The notes beneath the pieces were generated by a model. The model was not told where the DNA came from. It saw only the letters and a list, made by a program, of their open reading frames with translations, and ran no database searches. From Abditibacteriales bacterium (GTDB taxonomy: Bacteria > Armatimonadota > Abditibacteriia > Abditibacteriales > JANWYM01), in the NCBI GenBank assembly GCA_025055355.1, contig JANWYM010000114.1:1-9918 (forward strand): DNA of 9,918 nt. The letters run 5' to 3'. A program made the position numbers and the translations under genes. This document shows positions 1 to 5,373 of this stretch, in pieces. Each line of letters opens with the position of its first letter. The stretch's first letter is position 1.

Positions 1-2
1 CC

Positions 3-227
3 TGGGACGGCACCCGCGCCCGCCTCCTCGAAGGCACCGGGCAGTTGATTGTCAAGCAAACCAAAGGCAGAGTTGCTATCCGCGCTTTGGGGGACCCGCA
101 GAGATATGAAAGGTTCTTTAGGGGCGACCCATTGACCCTTCAGGTCAGCCCGCAGGGCAGTTACTTGCTGCTGTTTCAGTCGTCCACTGGGAGAGTAACA
201 CGATTGTGCCGTTTTGCCATCCATTGA
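3..227 (+). CDS. C-terminal end of an unidentified protein (5' truncated by window edge)
   Basis: An open frame enters from the window edge and stops at TGA 225-227, giving about 74 residues. A TTG at 45 is not a convincing start, because there is no ribosome binding site before it and the frame is open upstream of it. The segment alternates hydrophobic and polar residues (for example GQLIVKQTKGRVAIRAL and SYLLLFQSS), as expected for a beta-rich C-terminal domain. No family is recognised. Its TGA stop forms the first unit of the period-7 repeat that follows. Codon use is plausible for a real gene, but the fragment is short. Confidence 0.5.
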   Translation, partial: WDGTRARLLEGTGQLIVKQTKGRVAIRALGDPQRYERFFRGDPLTLQVSPQGSYLLLFQSSTGRVTRLCRFAIH

Positions 228-288
228 CCCGTGACCAATGACCACTGACTAACGCGTTGATTACTGGTTACTGGTCACTGGTCACTGA
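225..288. repeat. Period-7 degenerate repeats forming an imperfect palindrome
   Basis: Four 7-bp units run from 225 to 252 (TGACCCG, TGACCAA, TGACCAC, TGACTAA) and four more from 261 to 288 (TTACTGG, TTACTGG, TCACTGG, TCACTGA). The two blocks are near reverse complements: 233-249 pairs with 267-283 at 14 of 17 positions. The centre, 251-258, is the palindrome AACGCGTT. There is no T-tract, so it is not an obvious intrinsic terminator. Confidence 0.7.
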
Positions 289-305
289 AATCAGGAGGTC
301 TTCGC

Positions 306-1130
306 ATGGAACAGATGCCCATTGGTTTGATGGTGCACGTGACGGACGAAGTGAAAACCGCGTTGGACAAGGTGCAGGCGTTGGGGATTCCGACGGCACA
401 GATTTTGTTTGTGGTGGAGGACTGGCTCGACCGCTCAAAATGGGCCAAAGCCGCCGAGCAGTTGCAGAGCCACGCGGTCAAGGTCACGGCGATGTTCGTC
501 GGGTTCGCGGAGGAAAGTTACGCCGACATCCCCACAATTCGGGAACATGTCGGCCTCGTCCCCGACAAATACCGCGACGCCCGCACGGAGAAGATACTGG
601 TCATGTCGGACTTCGCCAAGACGTTAGGCATTAAGGAGTTGGCAGCGCATATCGGGTTTGTGCCTGAAGACCGCGACAGCCCCACTTACAAAGCCGTCCG
701 CGATGCGATGCGGAAGATTTGCGACTACATTTATGACAACGACCAGCAAGTGTTTGCCCTGGAGACGGGACAGGAGACCGCCCGCGCCCTGCACGGGTTC
801 ATCCACGACTGCAACCGTATGAACCTCGGCGTCAACTTTGACCCGGCGAACATGATTCTCTACGGCAGCGGCAACCCCATCGAAGCCCTCGACTTGTTAG
901 GGCATCATCTCTTGAGCGTCCACTGCAAAGACGGCAAATGGCCGCAGCAGCCGGGCACGCTCGGCACGGAGTTCCCGCTGGGCGAGGGCGAGGTCGGCAT
1001 TGAAAACTACATCGCCAAACTCAAGGAGGTCGGCTACACCGGACCGCTGACGATTGAACGTGAAATCTCCGGCGAGCAGCAACTTCGAGACATCGCGCGG
1101 GCGAAGGAGCTATTGGAACGCTTGCGGTAA
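306..1130 (+). CDS. Sugar phosphate isomerase/epimerase, TIM-barrel (AP endonuclease 2 / xylose isomerase-like)
   Basis: Predicted cytosolic metal-dependent sugar isomerase or epimerase of 274 aa, the usual length for this TIM-barrel family (xylose isomerase-like, Pfam AP_endonuc_2). The four expected metal ligands can be placed: E153 in ALETGQE, D179 in NFDPAN, H206 in SVHCKDG and E251 in TIEREISG. H115 in AAHIGF and the loop LGEGEVG near 225-231 are also typical. The start is ATG 306 behind AGGAGG at 293-298. It lies downstream of a repeat block and is followed by a 344-nt repeat-rich gap, so it may be monocistronic. The family acts on keto sugars, inositols and similar compounds; the substrate here cannot be told. 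A role with the oxidoreductases further along is an inference. Confidence 0.9.
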   Translation: MEQMPIGLMVHVTDEVKTALDKVQALGIPTAQILFVVEDWLDRSKWAKAAEQLQSHAVKVTAMFVGFAEESYADIPTIREHVGLVPDKYRDARTEKILVMSDFAKTLGIKELAAHIGFVPEDRDSPTYKAVRDAMRKICDYIYDNDQQVFALETGQETARALHGFIHDCNRMNLGVNFDPANMILYGSGNPIEALDLLGHHLLSVHCKDGKWPQQPGTLGTEFPLGEGEVGIENYIAKLKEVGYTGPLTIEREISGEQQLRDIARAKELLERLR

Positions 1131-1163
1131 GCAGGTCGCCATAGGGGGACACCCGAACTGTTG

Positions 1164-1206
1164 GGGAGGGGTGCTCTTCTCCCTCCCAGGAGGGGGCGGC
1201 TTTTTT
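1164..1206 (+). terminator. Possible intrinsic terminator after the isomerase gene
   Basis: GGGAGGG (1164-1170) pairs perfectly with CCCTCCC (1181-1187). The same CCCTCC can instead pair with the following GGAGGGGG. A run of six T starts at 1201. The spacing from stem to T-run (4-13 nt) is looser than in a classical terminator, so this may be a palindromic repeat with incidental terminator function. Confidence 0.4.
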
Positions 1207-1219
1207 CTCTAACTTCTGA

Positions 1220-1332
1220 TGTCGTTGCGAGCACAGCCAAGCCATCACCGGCGAGGGGAATGCTTTATCGCTGGGCGGCTCGCCATGACGTTTCCATGCA
1301 ACGGAGATCGCCTCGCTGCGCTCATCATAACA
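1220..1332. repeat. Degenerate inverted-repeat element (MITE-like remnant)
   Basis: The ends at 1220-1246 and 1306-1332 are imperfect inverted repeats (18 of 27 positions match). Both resemble, from memory, a TTGCGAGCGAAGCGAAGCAATC-type repeat seen in many bacterial genomes, here decayed (GTTGCGAGCACAGCC on the left, GCCTCGCTGCGCTC on the right). The interior also carries GGCTCGCCATGACG. No coding sequence with a ribosome binding site overlaps it. Confidence 0.45.
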
Positions 1333-1474
1333 GGCATTTTCATTGGGGGAGAAGGGCACATGACGGCAACCGCGCCACTCTTGGATTGCTCGCAATCCCC
1401 GAACAGGTTGGAACATCCCTCAGCGAGGTTCCGAGAGGGTTGGCTGTCATCTTCTCAGGAAAGGAGGTGAAACC
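1333..1474 (+). other. Leader region of the zinc-ribbon gene with small hairpins
   Basis: The gap between the repeat and the next start holds a perfect hairpin, GGATTG-CTCG-CAATCC (1383-1398). A second, GGAAC (1410-1414) with GTTCC (1428-1432), encloses CTC-AGC-GAG; CCCTC 1417-1421 could instead pair with GAGGG 1435-1439. No clear -35/-10 pair was found. The region ends in the strong ribosome binding site AAGGAGGTGA at 1461-1470. Confidence 0.4.
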
Positions 1475-1933
1475 ATGAAAGCGAGGACGTTGTGGGTCTC
1501 CCTGCTGGCGTTGACCGTCCTTGTCGGCGTCGGCGCCGCCGAGAAGCCGGCGCCGCAACCCGAATCCTTGAAATCAGCGGAGGTGGCAAAAGCCGCAGGG
1601 AAACCCAAGTTTACTCCTCCCAAGGAGGTCTACTGGTGCAAAGAGTGTAAGGTGGGCAAGGACAAAGCCGGCAAGTGCCCGATGTGCGGTAAAGACCTCT
1701 CCAAGATGAAGGCATACGTCTGCGAGAAGTGTTTGGGGGAATCCGACAAAGCGGGCAACTGCGGGAACTGCAAAGTGGCGATGAAATCCTCTAAAGATTT
1801 CCTCGCCGCCCATGCCACCCAATGCGCGGGTTGTAAGATGATCCATGAAGCTGGCAAACCGTGCCCGGCTTGCACCAAGAAGAAAGCCACCGGCAGCAAA
1901 ACGGACGACAAAGGTGCGAAGCCGAAGAAGTAG
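1475..1933 (+). CDS. Small secreted protein with three tandem Cys4 zinc ribbons
   Basis: 152 aa with an N-terminal signal peptide (KAR, then a hydrophobic stretch to about residue 20, likely cut after GVGAA near 22); there is no lipobox. The mature part carries three evenly built units of CXXC-X9-CXXC: C55/C58/C68/C71, C83/C86/C96/C99 and C117/C120/C130/C133. The units share phrases such as DKAGKCPMCG and DKAGNCGNC and are joined by 11- and 17-residue gaps. The tail is Lys-rich and probably disordered. The first unit resembles the heavy-metal-binding YHYTCPMHP-type ribbon of copper/zinc efflux proteins, but its His is absent. A role as extracytoplasmic zinc or other metal binder is inferred. 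The start is ATG 1475 after AAGGAGGTGA. A large hairpin begins six bases after the stop. Confidence 0.8.
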   Translation: MKARTLWVSLLALTVLVGVGAAEKPAPQPESLKSAEVAKAAGKPKFTPPKEVYWCKECKVGKDKAGKCPMCGKDLSKMKAYVCEKCLGESDKAGNCGNCKVAMKSSKDFLAAHATQCAGCKMIHEAGKPCPACTKKKATGSKTDDKGAKPKK

Positions 1934-1938
1934 AGCAA

Positions 1939-1997
1939 CCCGAGTAGCCTGTCACGTCGCGATAGGGAACCCGCGACGGCGTTACGGGCTACTCGGG
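1939..1997. repeat. Large hairpin between convergent genes
   Basis: CCCGAGTAGCC (1939-1949) pairs perfectly with GGCTACTCGGG (1987-1997). Inside, GTCAC/GTTAC adds 4 of 5 pairs and GTCGCG (1956-1961) pairs with CGCGAC (1972-1977). The structure starts just after the zinc-ribbon stop. Its right arm contains the last four codons of the minus-strand glycosyltransferase, and the stop codon lies within the hairpin. No T-run follows on either strand, so a terminator role for the convergent transcripts is possible but not typical; it may be an inserted palindromic repeat. Confidence 0.7.
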
Positions 1998-3133
1998 CGC
2001 TGCTTAGCGACCTCTCGATACACATCCAACGTCAGCCGCGCTGTTTTCTCCCACGTAAATCCTCGCGCTCGTTCTAAGCCGCGCGCGGTCAACATCTGCC
2101 GTAAAGCAGTGTCGGTCAGAATTTGCTCCATCGCTCCCGCTATCGCCTCCACGTCCAACGGGTTCACGGTCAGGGCGGCGTCGCCCACGACTTCAGGGAT
2201 TGAGGAAACGTTGGAAGTCACCACCGGCGTGCCACAAGCCATCGCCTCCAGCGGCGGCAAGCCGAAGCCTTCGTAGAGGGAAGGGTAAACAAAGAGGTCA
2301 GCCGCCGAGTAAAGGGCGGGTAAGTCTTCGTCCGCAACGTAGCCTACGAAGTGCACGGCGTCTTCTAACCGCCGCGCTCGCACGCGCTCCCTGAGCGACT
2401 CGACGCCCCAGCCAACTCTGCCCGCGACCACGAGGCGTTGCGGCAAATCGGGGCGTCGCTCGTGCAGCCGCGCAAAGGCATCCACGACGCGCGGCAAGTT
2501 CTTGCGGGGTTGCAGCAAGCCCACGGAGAGAATGAACGGCGGCGTGATACCGTAGCGACGCAGAACCGCTGCGACGACTTGCGGGTCTTCGACGCGCCGC
2601 ATCGTCTCATCCACGCCACAGGGCGTGATGACGATTTTCTCCGGCGCAATGCCATACCGCTCGATGAGGTCGCGCTTGGAAGACGCCGAGAGCGTGATGA
2701 CCTTCGCTGCCGATGACGCCGACAGCGGAATGAAGAAGTTGAGCAGGAGGCGGTCTTTGAGCGGGAAGGTTTCAGGCAGAACGGCGAAACTGACGTCATG
2801 AATCGCCGTCACCACGCGGGTGCCGCCCCACGGCGGCGCGATGTATTGGACGTGCAGCACGTCCATCCTCGCCCGTCGCGCCACCAACGGGACCTGCACC
2901 ATCGTCCACCACCGCCCCCAGAAAGTCGGGATGACGAGGGGATGAAAGTTGAGCGCCTCCGGCAGCAAGCCCGGCGGCGGCGCGCGGTCGAGCAGCAGAA
3001 AGTATTCGTTCTCCGCGTCTATCTGCGCCAGCGCGCGCACGAGGTTCAGCGTGTAGGTGCGGTCGCCTGTCTTCGGCGACAACGTGGTGCGGGCGTCAAT
3101 ACCGATGCGCAAAGAACATGGTCCATGGTTCAT
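1982..3133 (-). CDS. Glycosyltransferase family 4 (GT-B fold)
   Basis: 383 aa, standard for a GT4 enzyme, which moves a sugar from a nucleotide donor to a glycan or lipid acceptor at the cytoplasmic side of the membrane. The N-terminal acceptor domain opens with LRIGIDARTT (8-17) and includes IHDVSF (111-116). The C-terminal donor domain has SVGLLQPRKNL (203-213), HFVGYVADEDLPALYSAAD (261-279) and the E-X7-E motif, E288 and E296, in YEGFGLPPLEAMACGTPVV. No signal peptide or membrane segment is seen. ATG 3131-3133 is the first in-frame start but lacks a ribosome binding site and sits in a 7-bp repeat array; a TTG at 3110-3112 would give the more usual LRIGIDAR beginning. It lies 54 nt behind the ThuA-like gene and is probably co-transcribed with it. 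The acceptor is unknown. Confidence 0.92.
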   Translation of the reverse strand: MNHGPCSLRIGIDARTTLSPKTGDRTYTLNLVRALAQIDAENEYFLLLDRAPPPGLLPEALNFHPLVIPTFWGRWWTMVQVPLVARRARMDVLHVQYIAPPWGGTRVVTAIHDVSFAVLPETFPLKDRLLLNFFIPLSASSAAKVITLSASSKRDLIERYGIAPEKIVITPCGVDETMRRVEDPQVVAAVLRRYGITPPFILSVGLLQPRKNLPRVVDAFARLHERRPDLPQRLVVAGRVGWGVESLRERVRARRLEDAVHFVGYVADEDLPALYSAADLFVYPSLYEGFGLPPLEAMACGTPVVTSNVSSIPEVVGDAALTVNPLDVEAIAGAMEQILTDTALRQMLTARGLERARGFTWEKTARLTLDVYREVAKQRPSSP

Positions 3134-3186
3134 GGCTCATAGGGACATCTTCATCAACGACTAACCATCAACCATCAACCATTCCC
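3117..3186. repeat. 70-bp degenerate 7-bp repeat array
   Basis: The array reads in one 7-bp register: CATGGTC, CATGGTT, CATGGCT, CATAGGG, ACATCTT, CATCAAC, GACTAAC, CATCAAC, CATCAAC, CATTCCC. It fills the gap between the ThuA-like stop and the glycosyltransferase and extends into the latter's first codons. The 17-bp stretch CTAACCATCAACCATCA (3161-3177) recurs exactly at 5347-5363. Confidence 0.8.
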
Positions 3187-3187
3187 G

Positions 3188-3817
3188 TCATGACTCGCTG
3201 CTTGGCGTTCCCGCCCAGAGCGCGCCGCGCTGGAGGAGAAGGCGGAACATCTCATGGCGCGCGGCGGGTTCGTCGTGCCCTAAGGCGAGGTAAAACACGC
3301 GCCCTTTGCCCCACGATTTCGTCCATGCCACCGGCATCGCCGCGCCCTTCCAAAGAGCGGTGCAAAGGACGTGAACGCGCGGGTCGTAGTCCAGAATGTA
3401 TTGCTCATCTTTGACCATGAACTCGGTGAGACCCTCGGTGATGGGATGCGCCTCGTCCACCACGCTGACCTGATACTCACGGTAGCGGGGATGGGTGACG
3501 AAATATCCGCCGAGCATGGCGCGGTATTCCTCGCAGCCACGAAACGAATCCGCCGCGCTGTGGATGCCCACGAAGCCCTTGCCCGACGCGAGCCAGTTGA
3601 GCAGCCCGTTCTTCTGGGCGTCCGTGATTTCGCCGACGGTGTAATGGAACACTAACAAATCGTAACCGTCCAGTTGCGTCAGCACGTTCAAGTCCTCCTC
3701 GACGTAGGTGAGGTCGAATGCCGCGCGCTCCGCCAGCGCATCCCGTGCCGCGCCCCCAACGCCCCTGAAATCATGAATGGCTCCCCCCGCGAAGACCAGC
3801 GTTTTGATTTTGCCCAT
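3188..3817 (-). CDS. ThuA-like domain protein (trehalose-utilisation type, class I glutamine amidotransferase-like fold)
   Basis: 209 aa from ATG 3815-3817. This start is chosen because GGGAGG (3824-3829, minus strand) stands 6 nt before it; a TTG at 3833-3835 would add six residues but would swallow the ribosome binding site. ThuA-family hallmarks are present in order: LVFAGGAIHDF (7-17), YDLLVFHYTVGEIT (52-65), GKGFVGIHSAADSF (79-92), GGYFVTHP (103-110), HPITEGL (124-130), KDEQY (136-140) and PVAWTKSWGKGRVFYLALGHD (162-182). No signal peptide. ThuA proteins are tied to trehalose and other disaccharide use, possibly oxidation to keto sugars, though the chemistry is unsettled. It is first in a minus-strand unit with the GT4 gene and is divergent from the MDR/Gfo-Idh pair, which fits shared control. 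Confidence 0.9.
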   Translation of the reverse strand: MGKIKTLVFAGGAIHDFRGVGGAARDALAERAAFDLTYVEEDLNVLTQLDGYDLLVFHYTVGEITDAQKNGLLNWLASGKGFVGIHSAADSFRGCEEYRAMLGGYFVTHPRYREYQVSVVDEAHPITEGLTEFMVKDEQYILDYDPRVHVLCTALWKGAAMPVAWTKSWGKGRVFYLALGHDEPAARHEMFRLLLQRGALWAGTPSSES

Positions 3818-3837
3818 GATTTGCCTCCCTCGCAATT

Positions 3838-3926
3838 GGCTGTCAACGGATGGCTGTCAGCAGATTTCGCTAACGGATCAAACGGATTCAGTTGGCGCCC
3901 GTCGCGAAACTCATCCACTGACAGCC
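3838..3926 (-). promoter_or_regulatory. Repeat-bearing leader of the ThuA-like transcript
   Basis: Read on the minus strand, the predicted mRNA starts near 3928 with GGCTGTCAG (complement of 3918-3926). This can pair perfectly with CTGACAGCC (complement of 3852-3860), or with a second copy of TGACAGCC (complement of 3838-3845) lying close to the ribosome binding site at 3824-3829. An inner TTTCGC (3865-3870) / GCGAAA (3904-3909) pair extends the first fold. AACGGAT also occurs three times (3845, 3872, 3881). The two alternative folds could act as an RNA switch, or the words may be protein-binding sites. Confidence 0.45.
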
Positions 3927-3934
3927 CCCGCGTT

Positions 3935-3963
3935 AGTATACGCCTCCCATCCCGCAAGGTCAA
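3935..3963 (-). promoter_or_regulatory. Sigma70-type promoter for the ThuA-like/GT4 unit
   Basis: On the minus strand TTGACC (3963-3958) and TATACT (3940-3935) are separated by exactly 17 bp. Transcription would begin near 3928, leaving a leader of about 110 nt before ATG 3817. Confidence 0.65.
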
Positions 3964-3965
3964 AC

Positions 3966-3994
3966 TTGACAGCCTTCCCTGCCTACGTTAGACT
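3966..3994 (+). promoter_or_regulatory. Sigma70-type promoter for the MDR dehydrogenase/Gfo-Idh unit
   Basis: TTGACA (3966-3971) and TAGACT (3989-3994) have a 17-bp spacer. Its -35 box lies 2 bp from the -35 box of the divergent promoter; together they form the palindrome GTCAA-AC-TTGAC (3959-3970). The resulting leader would be about 208 nt. Confidence 0.55.
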
Positions 3995-4092
3995 TTCGCG
4001 GGTAGATAAGAAGGGTTGGGGGCAAGCGGCCTGTCCGCCCCGCATGAAACGCGCCGCGCTTGTTAGGACGCCATCTACCGAGGCTGGCGGGA

Positions 4093-4185
4093 CGGTTGTC
4101 CTCCTCTACGCTGTATTCAGACTACGTGTCGCCTCGGAACGCTGACACGTTAGCACGCTGGAAGATTTGGAGAAGAGGACAACAG
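4093..4185 (+). repeat. Inverted repeat in the dehydrogenase leader
   Basis: 4093-4107 pairs with 4171-4185 at 13 of 15 positions, with an unbroken GTTGTCCTC/GAGGACAAC core. Inside it, ACGTGTC (4124-4130) pairs with GACACGT (4144-4150), and the word ACGCTG occurs three times (4108, 4139 and 4155). It ends about 15 nt before the ribosome binding site region. It could be a regulatory leader fold or a small mobile repeat; no T-run marks an attenuator. Confidence 0.5.
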
Positions 4186-4209
4186 CCCCGCTGAGAAAGA
4201 GGGTGAGGA

Positions 4210-5244
4210 ATGAAAGCCAGACGGGTCGTGTTCACAGAGCCTTACAAAGCCGTTTTAGAAGAGTTCGAGTTGGATGATGCAACGTTGGGGGAGCAAGAGA
4301 TTTTGCTGCGGACGCTCTACTCCATCATTAGCGCGGGGACGGAAGGGGCAGCGTTCACGGGGCTGGAGGCAGAGCACCCAGGCGCGAGGGACTTTCGGTA
4401 TCCGCGCGGGACGGGCTACGGCAACATCGGCGAGGTGCTGCGCGTGGGGAGCGGGGTGAAGGACTTCAAAGAGGGCGATGTTGTATTCACCACGGCGCCG
4501 CACGCTTCGCACGCGAAGTTTAACACCTATCAGCGCGTGTGCGTGAAAGTCCCTGACGGACTGGACCTGAAGAAAGCCGTGTTCGTGCGCATGGCTGGTG
4601 TGTCCATCACGGCGGTGCGCAAGGCGGATTTTTCCCTGGGCGACACGGTGCTGGTCATCGGCATGGGGCTGGTGGGCAACCTCGCGGCGCAGGAGTTTTT
4701 GCTGGCGGGCGCGGATGTGATGGCGGTGGACATTGCCGCATCGCGGTTGGAGAGAGCGCGGCAGTGTAGCATTACCAACGTGGTCAACCCGCAGACGACG
4801 GATCTGCCACAAGCCGTCCATGACTGGACGGAGGGCAAAGGAGCACGGGTCGTCGTTGAAGCCATCGGGCAACCCGAACTCATCGCGCAGGGCGTTCAAC
4901 TTGCCCGACGGCACGGTGACATTATCTTACTGGGCAGCCCGCGCCAGCGCGTGACGATGGACGTGACGCCGATGCTCAGTCGCATCCACCTGCAAGGTCT
5001 CCACCTCAAAGGGGCGCTGGAGTGGCTTTACTCCATTCCTGAGTTGGACGTTGTGCGTCATTCCATCATCGGCAACACCAAGCAAATCTTCCGCTGGCTG
5101 CAAGGGGGTCAATTGAAGACGGAGCCACTGCTGACGCACCTGCTCCCCCCAACGGAATGTCAGCAAGCATACAGCGGACTGGCGGACAAAAAGGAGGAGT
5201 ATTTAGGTGTGGTGTTCGACTGGACGACGATGGCGGGTGGTTAA
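4210..5244 (+). CDS. MDR-superfamily (zinc-type alcohol dehydrogenase-like) oxidoreductase lacking zinc sites
   Basis: 344 aa, normal for a medium-chain dehydrogenase/reductase. The N-terminal GroES-like part (about 1-125) includes ISAGTEGAAF (40-49) and GTGYGNIGEVLRVG (67-80). The Rossmann part has VLVIGMGLVG (147-156) with the nucleotide-binding glycines and D174 at the end of the next strand, which suggests NAD(H) rather than NADP(H). The usual catalytic Cys and GHE His are replaced (SAGTE, GYGNIGE), and the structural four-Cys lobe near 90-110 is missing, so it is probably zinc-independent, as in BchC-like MDR proteins. GAGGGTGAGG precedes the ATG directly. It is followed after 129 nt by a Gfo/Idh/MocA gene, suggesting a two-step sugar or polyol redox unit. 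The substrate is unknown. Confidence 0.88.
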   Translation: MKARRVVFTEPYKAVLEEFELDDATLGEQEILLRTLYSIISAGTEGAAFTGLEAEHPGARDFRYPRGTGYGNIGEVLRVGSGVKDFKEGDVVFTTAPHASHAKFNTYQRVCVKVPDGLDLKKAVFVRMAGVSITAVRKADFSLGDTVLVIGMGLVGNLAAQEFLLAGADVMAVDIAASRLERARQCSITNVVNPQTTDLPQAVHDWTEGKGARVVVEAIGQPELIAQGVQLARRHGDIILLGSPRQRVTMDVTPMLSRIHLQGLHLKGALEWLYSIPELDVVRHSIIGNTKQIFRWLQGGQLKTEPLLTHLLPPTECQQAYSGLADKKEEYLGVVFDWTTMAGG

Positions 5245-5267
5245 TCGCCAATGGTTGGAGTGCGTTA

Positions 5268-5338
5268 CGAAAACCGGGTCGTCCAGGCTTCCAGCCTGCA
5301 CCCAATGCCGACAGGATGTCGGCGCTACGCGGTTTTCG
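5268..5338. repeat. Three-hairpin palindromic module
   Basis: CGAAAACCG (5268-5276) pairs perfectly with CGGTTTTCG (5330-5338). Between them stand two perfect hairpins: CAGGCT-TCC-AGCCTG (5284-5298) and GCCGACA-GGA-TGTCGGC (5307-5323). The two loops, TCC and GGA, are complementary to each other. The module is itself flanked by ATGGTTG (5251-5257) and its reverse complement CAACCAT (5355-5361). It fills most of the gap between two genes predicted to be one operon. Confidence 0.75.
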
Positions 5339-5346
5339 GATAGGCT

Positions 5347-5363
5347 CTAACCATCAACCATCA
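5347..5363. repeat. Short 7-bp repeat, second copy of a 17-bp direct repeat
   Basis: Two units of AACCATC (5349-5362) lie within a 17-bp sequence identical to 3161-3177. It directly precedes the ribosome binding site AGGGGG (5363-5368) of the next gene. Confidence 0.75.
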
Positions 5364-5373
5364 GGGGGTTGAC

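Noticed and set aside
225..288. CRISPR array
   Set aside because: The units are 7 bp with no spacers; this is a degenerate short tandem repeat.
1161..1478. 105-codon plus-strand open frame across the gap before the zinc-ribbon gene
   Set aside because: No ribosome binding site, Arg/Pro/His-rich composition typical of a non-coding GC-rich frame, and it runs through hairpins and a repeat element.
3817..3835. TTG start at 3833-3835 for the ThuA-like gene
   Set aside because: The extra codons would contain the GGGAGG ribosome binding site that correctly precedes ATG 3817.
4255..4914. 219-codon minus-strand open frame
   Set aside because: Antisense shadow of the MDR dehydrogenase, with His/Arg-rich low-quality composition and no ribosome binding site.
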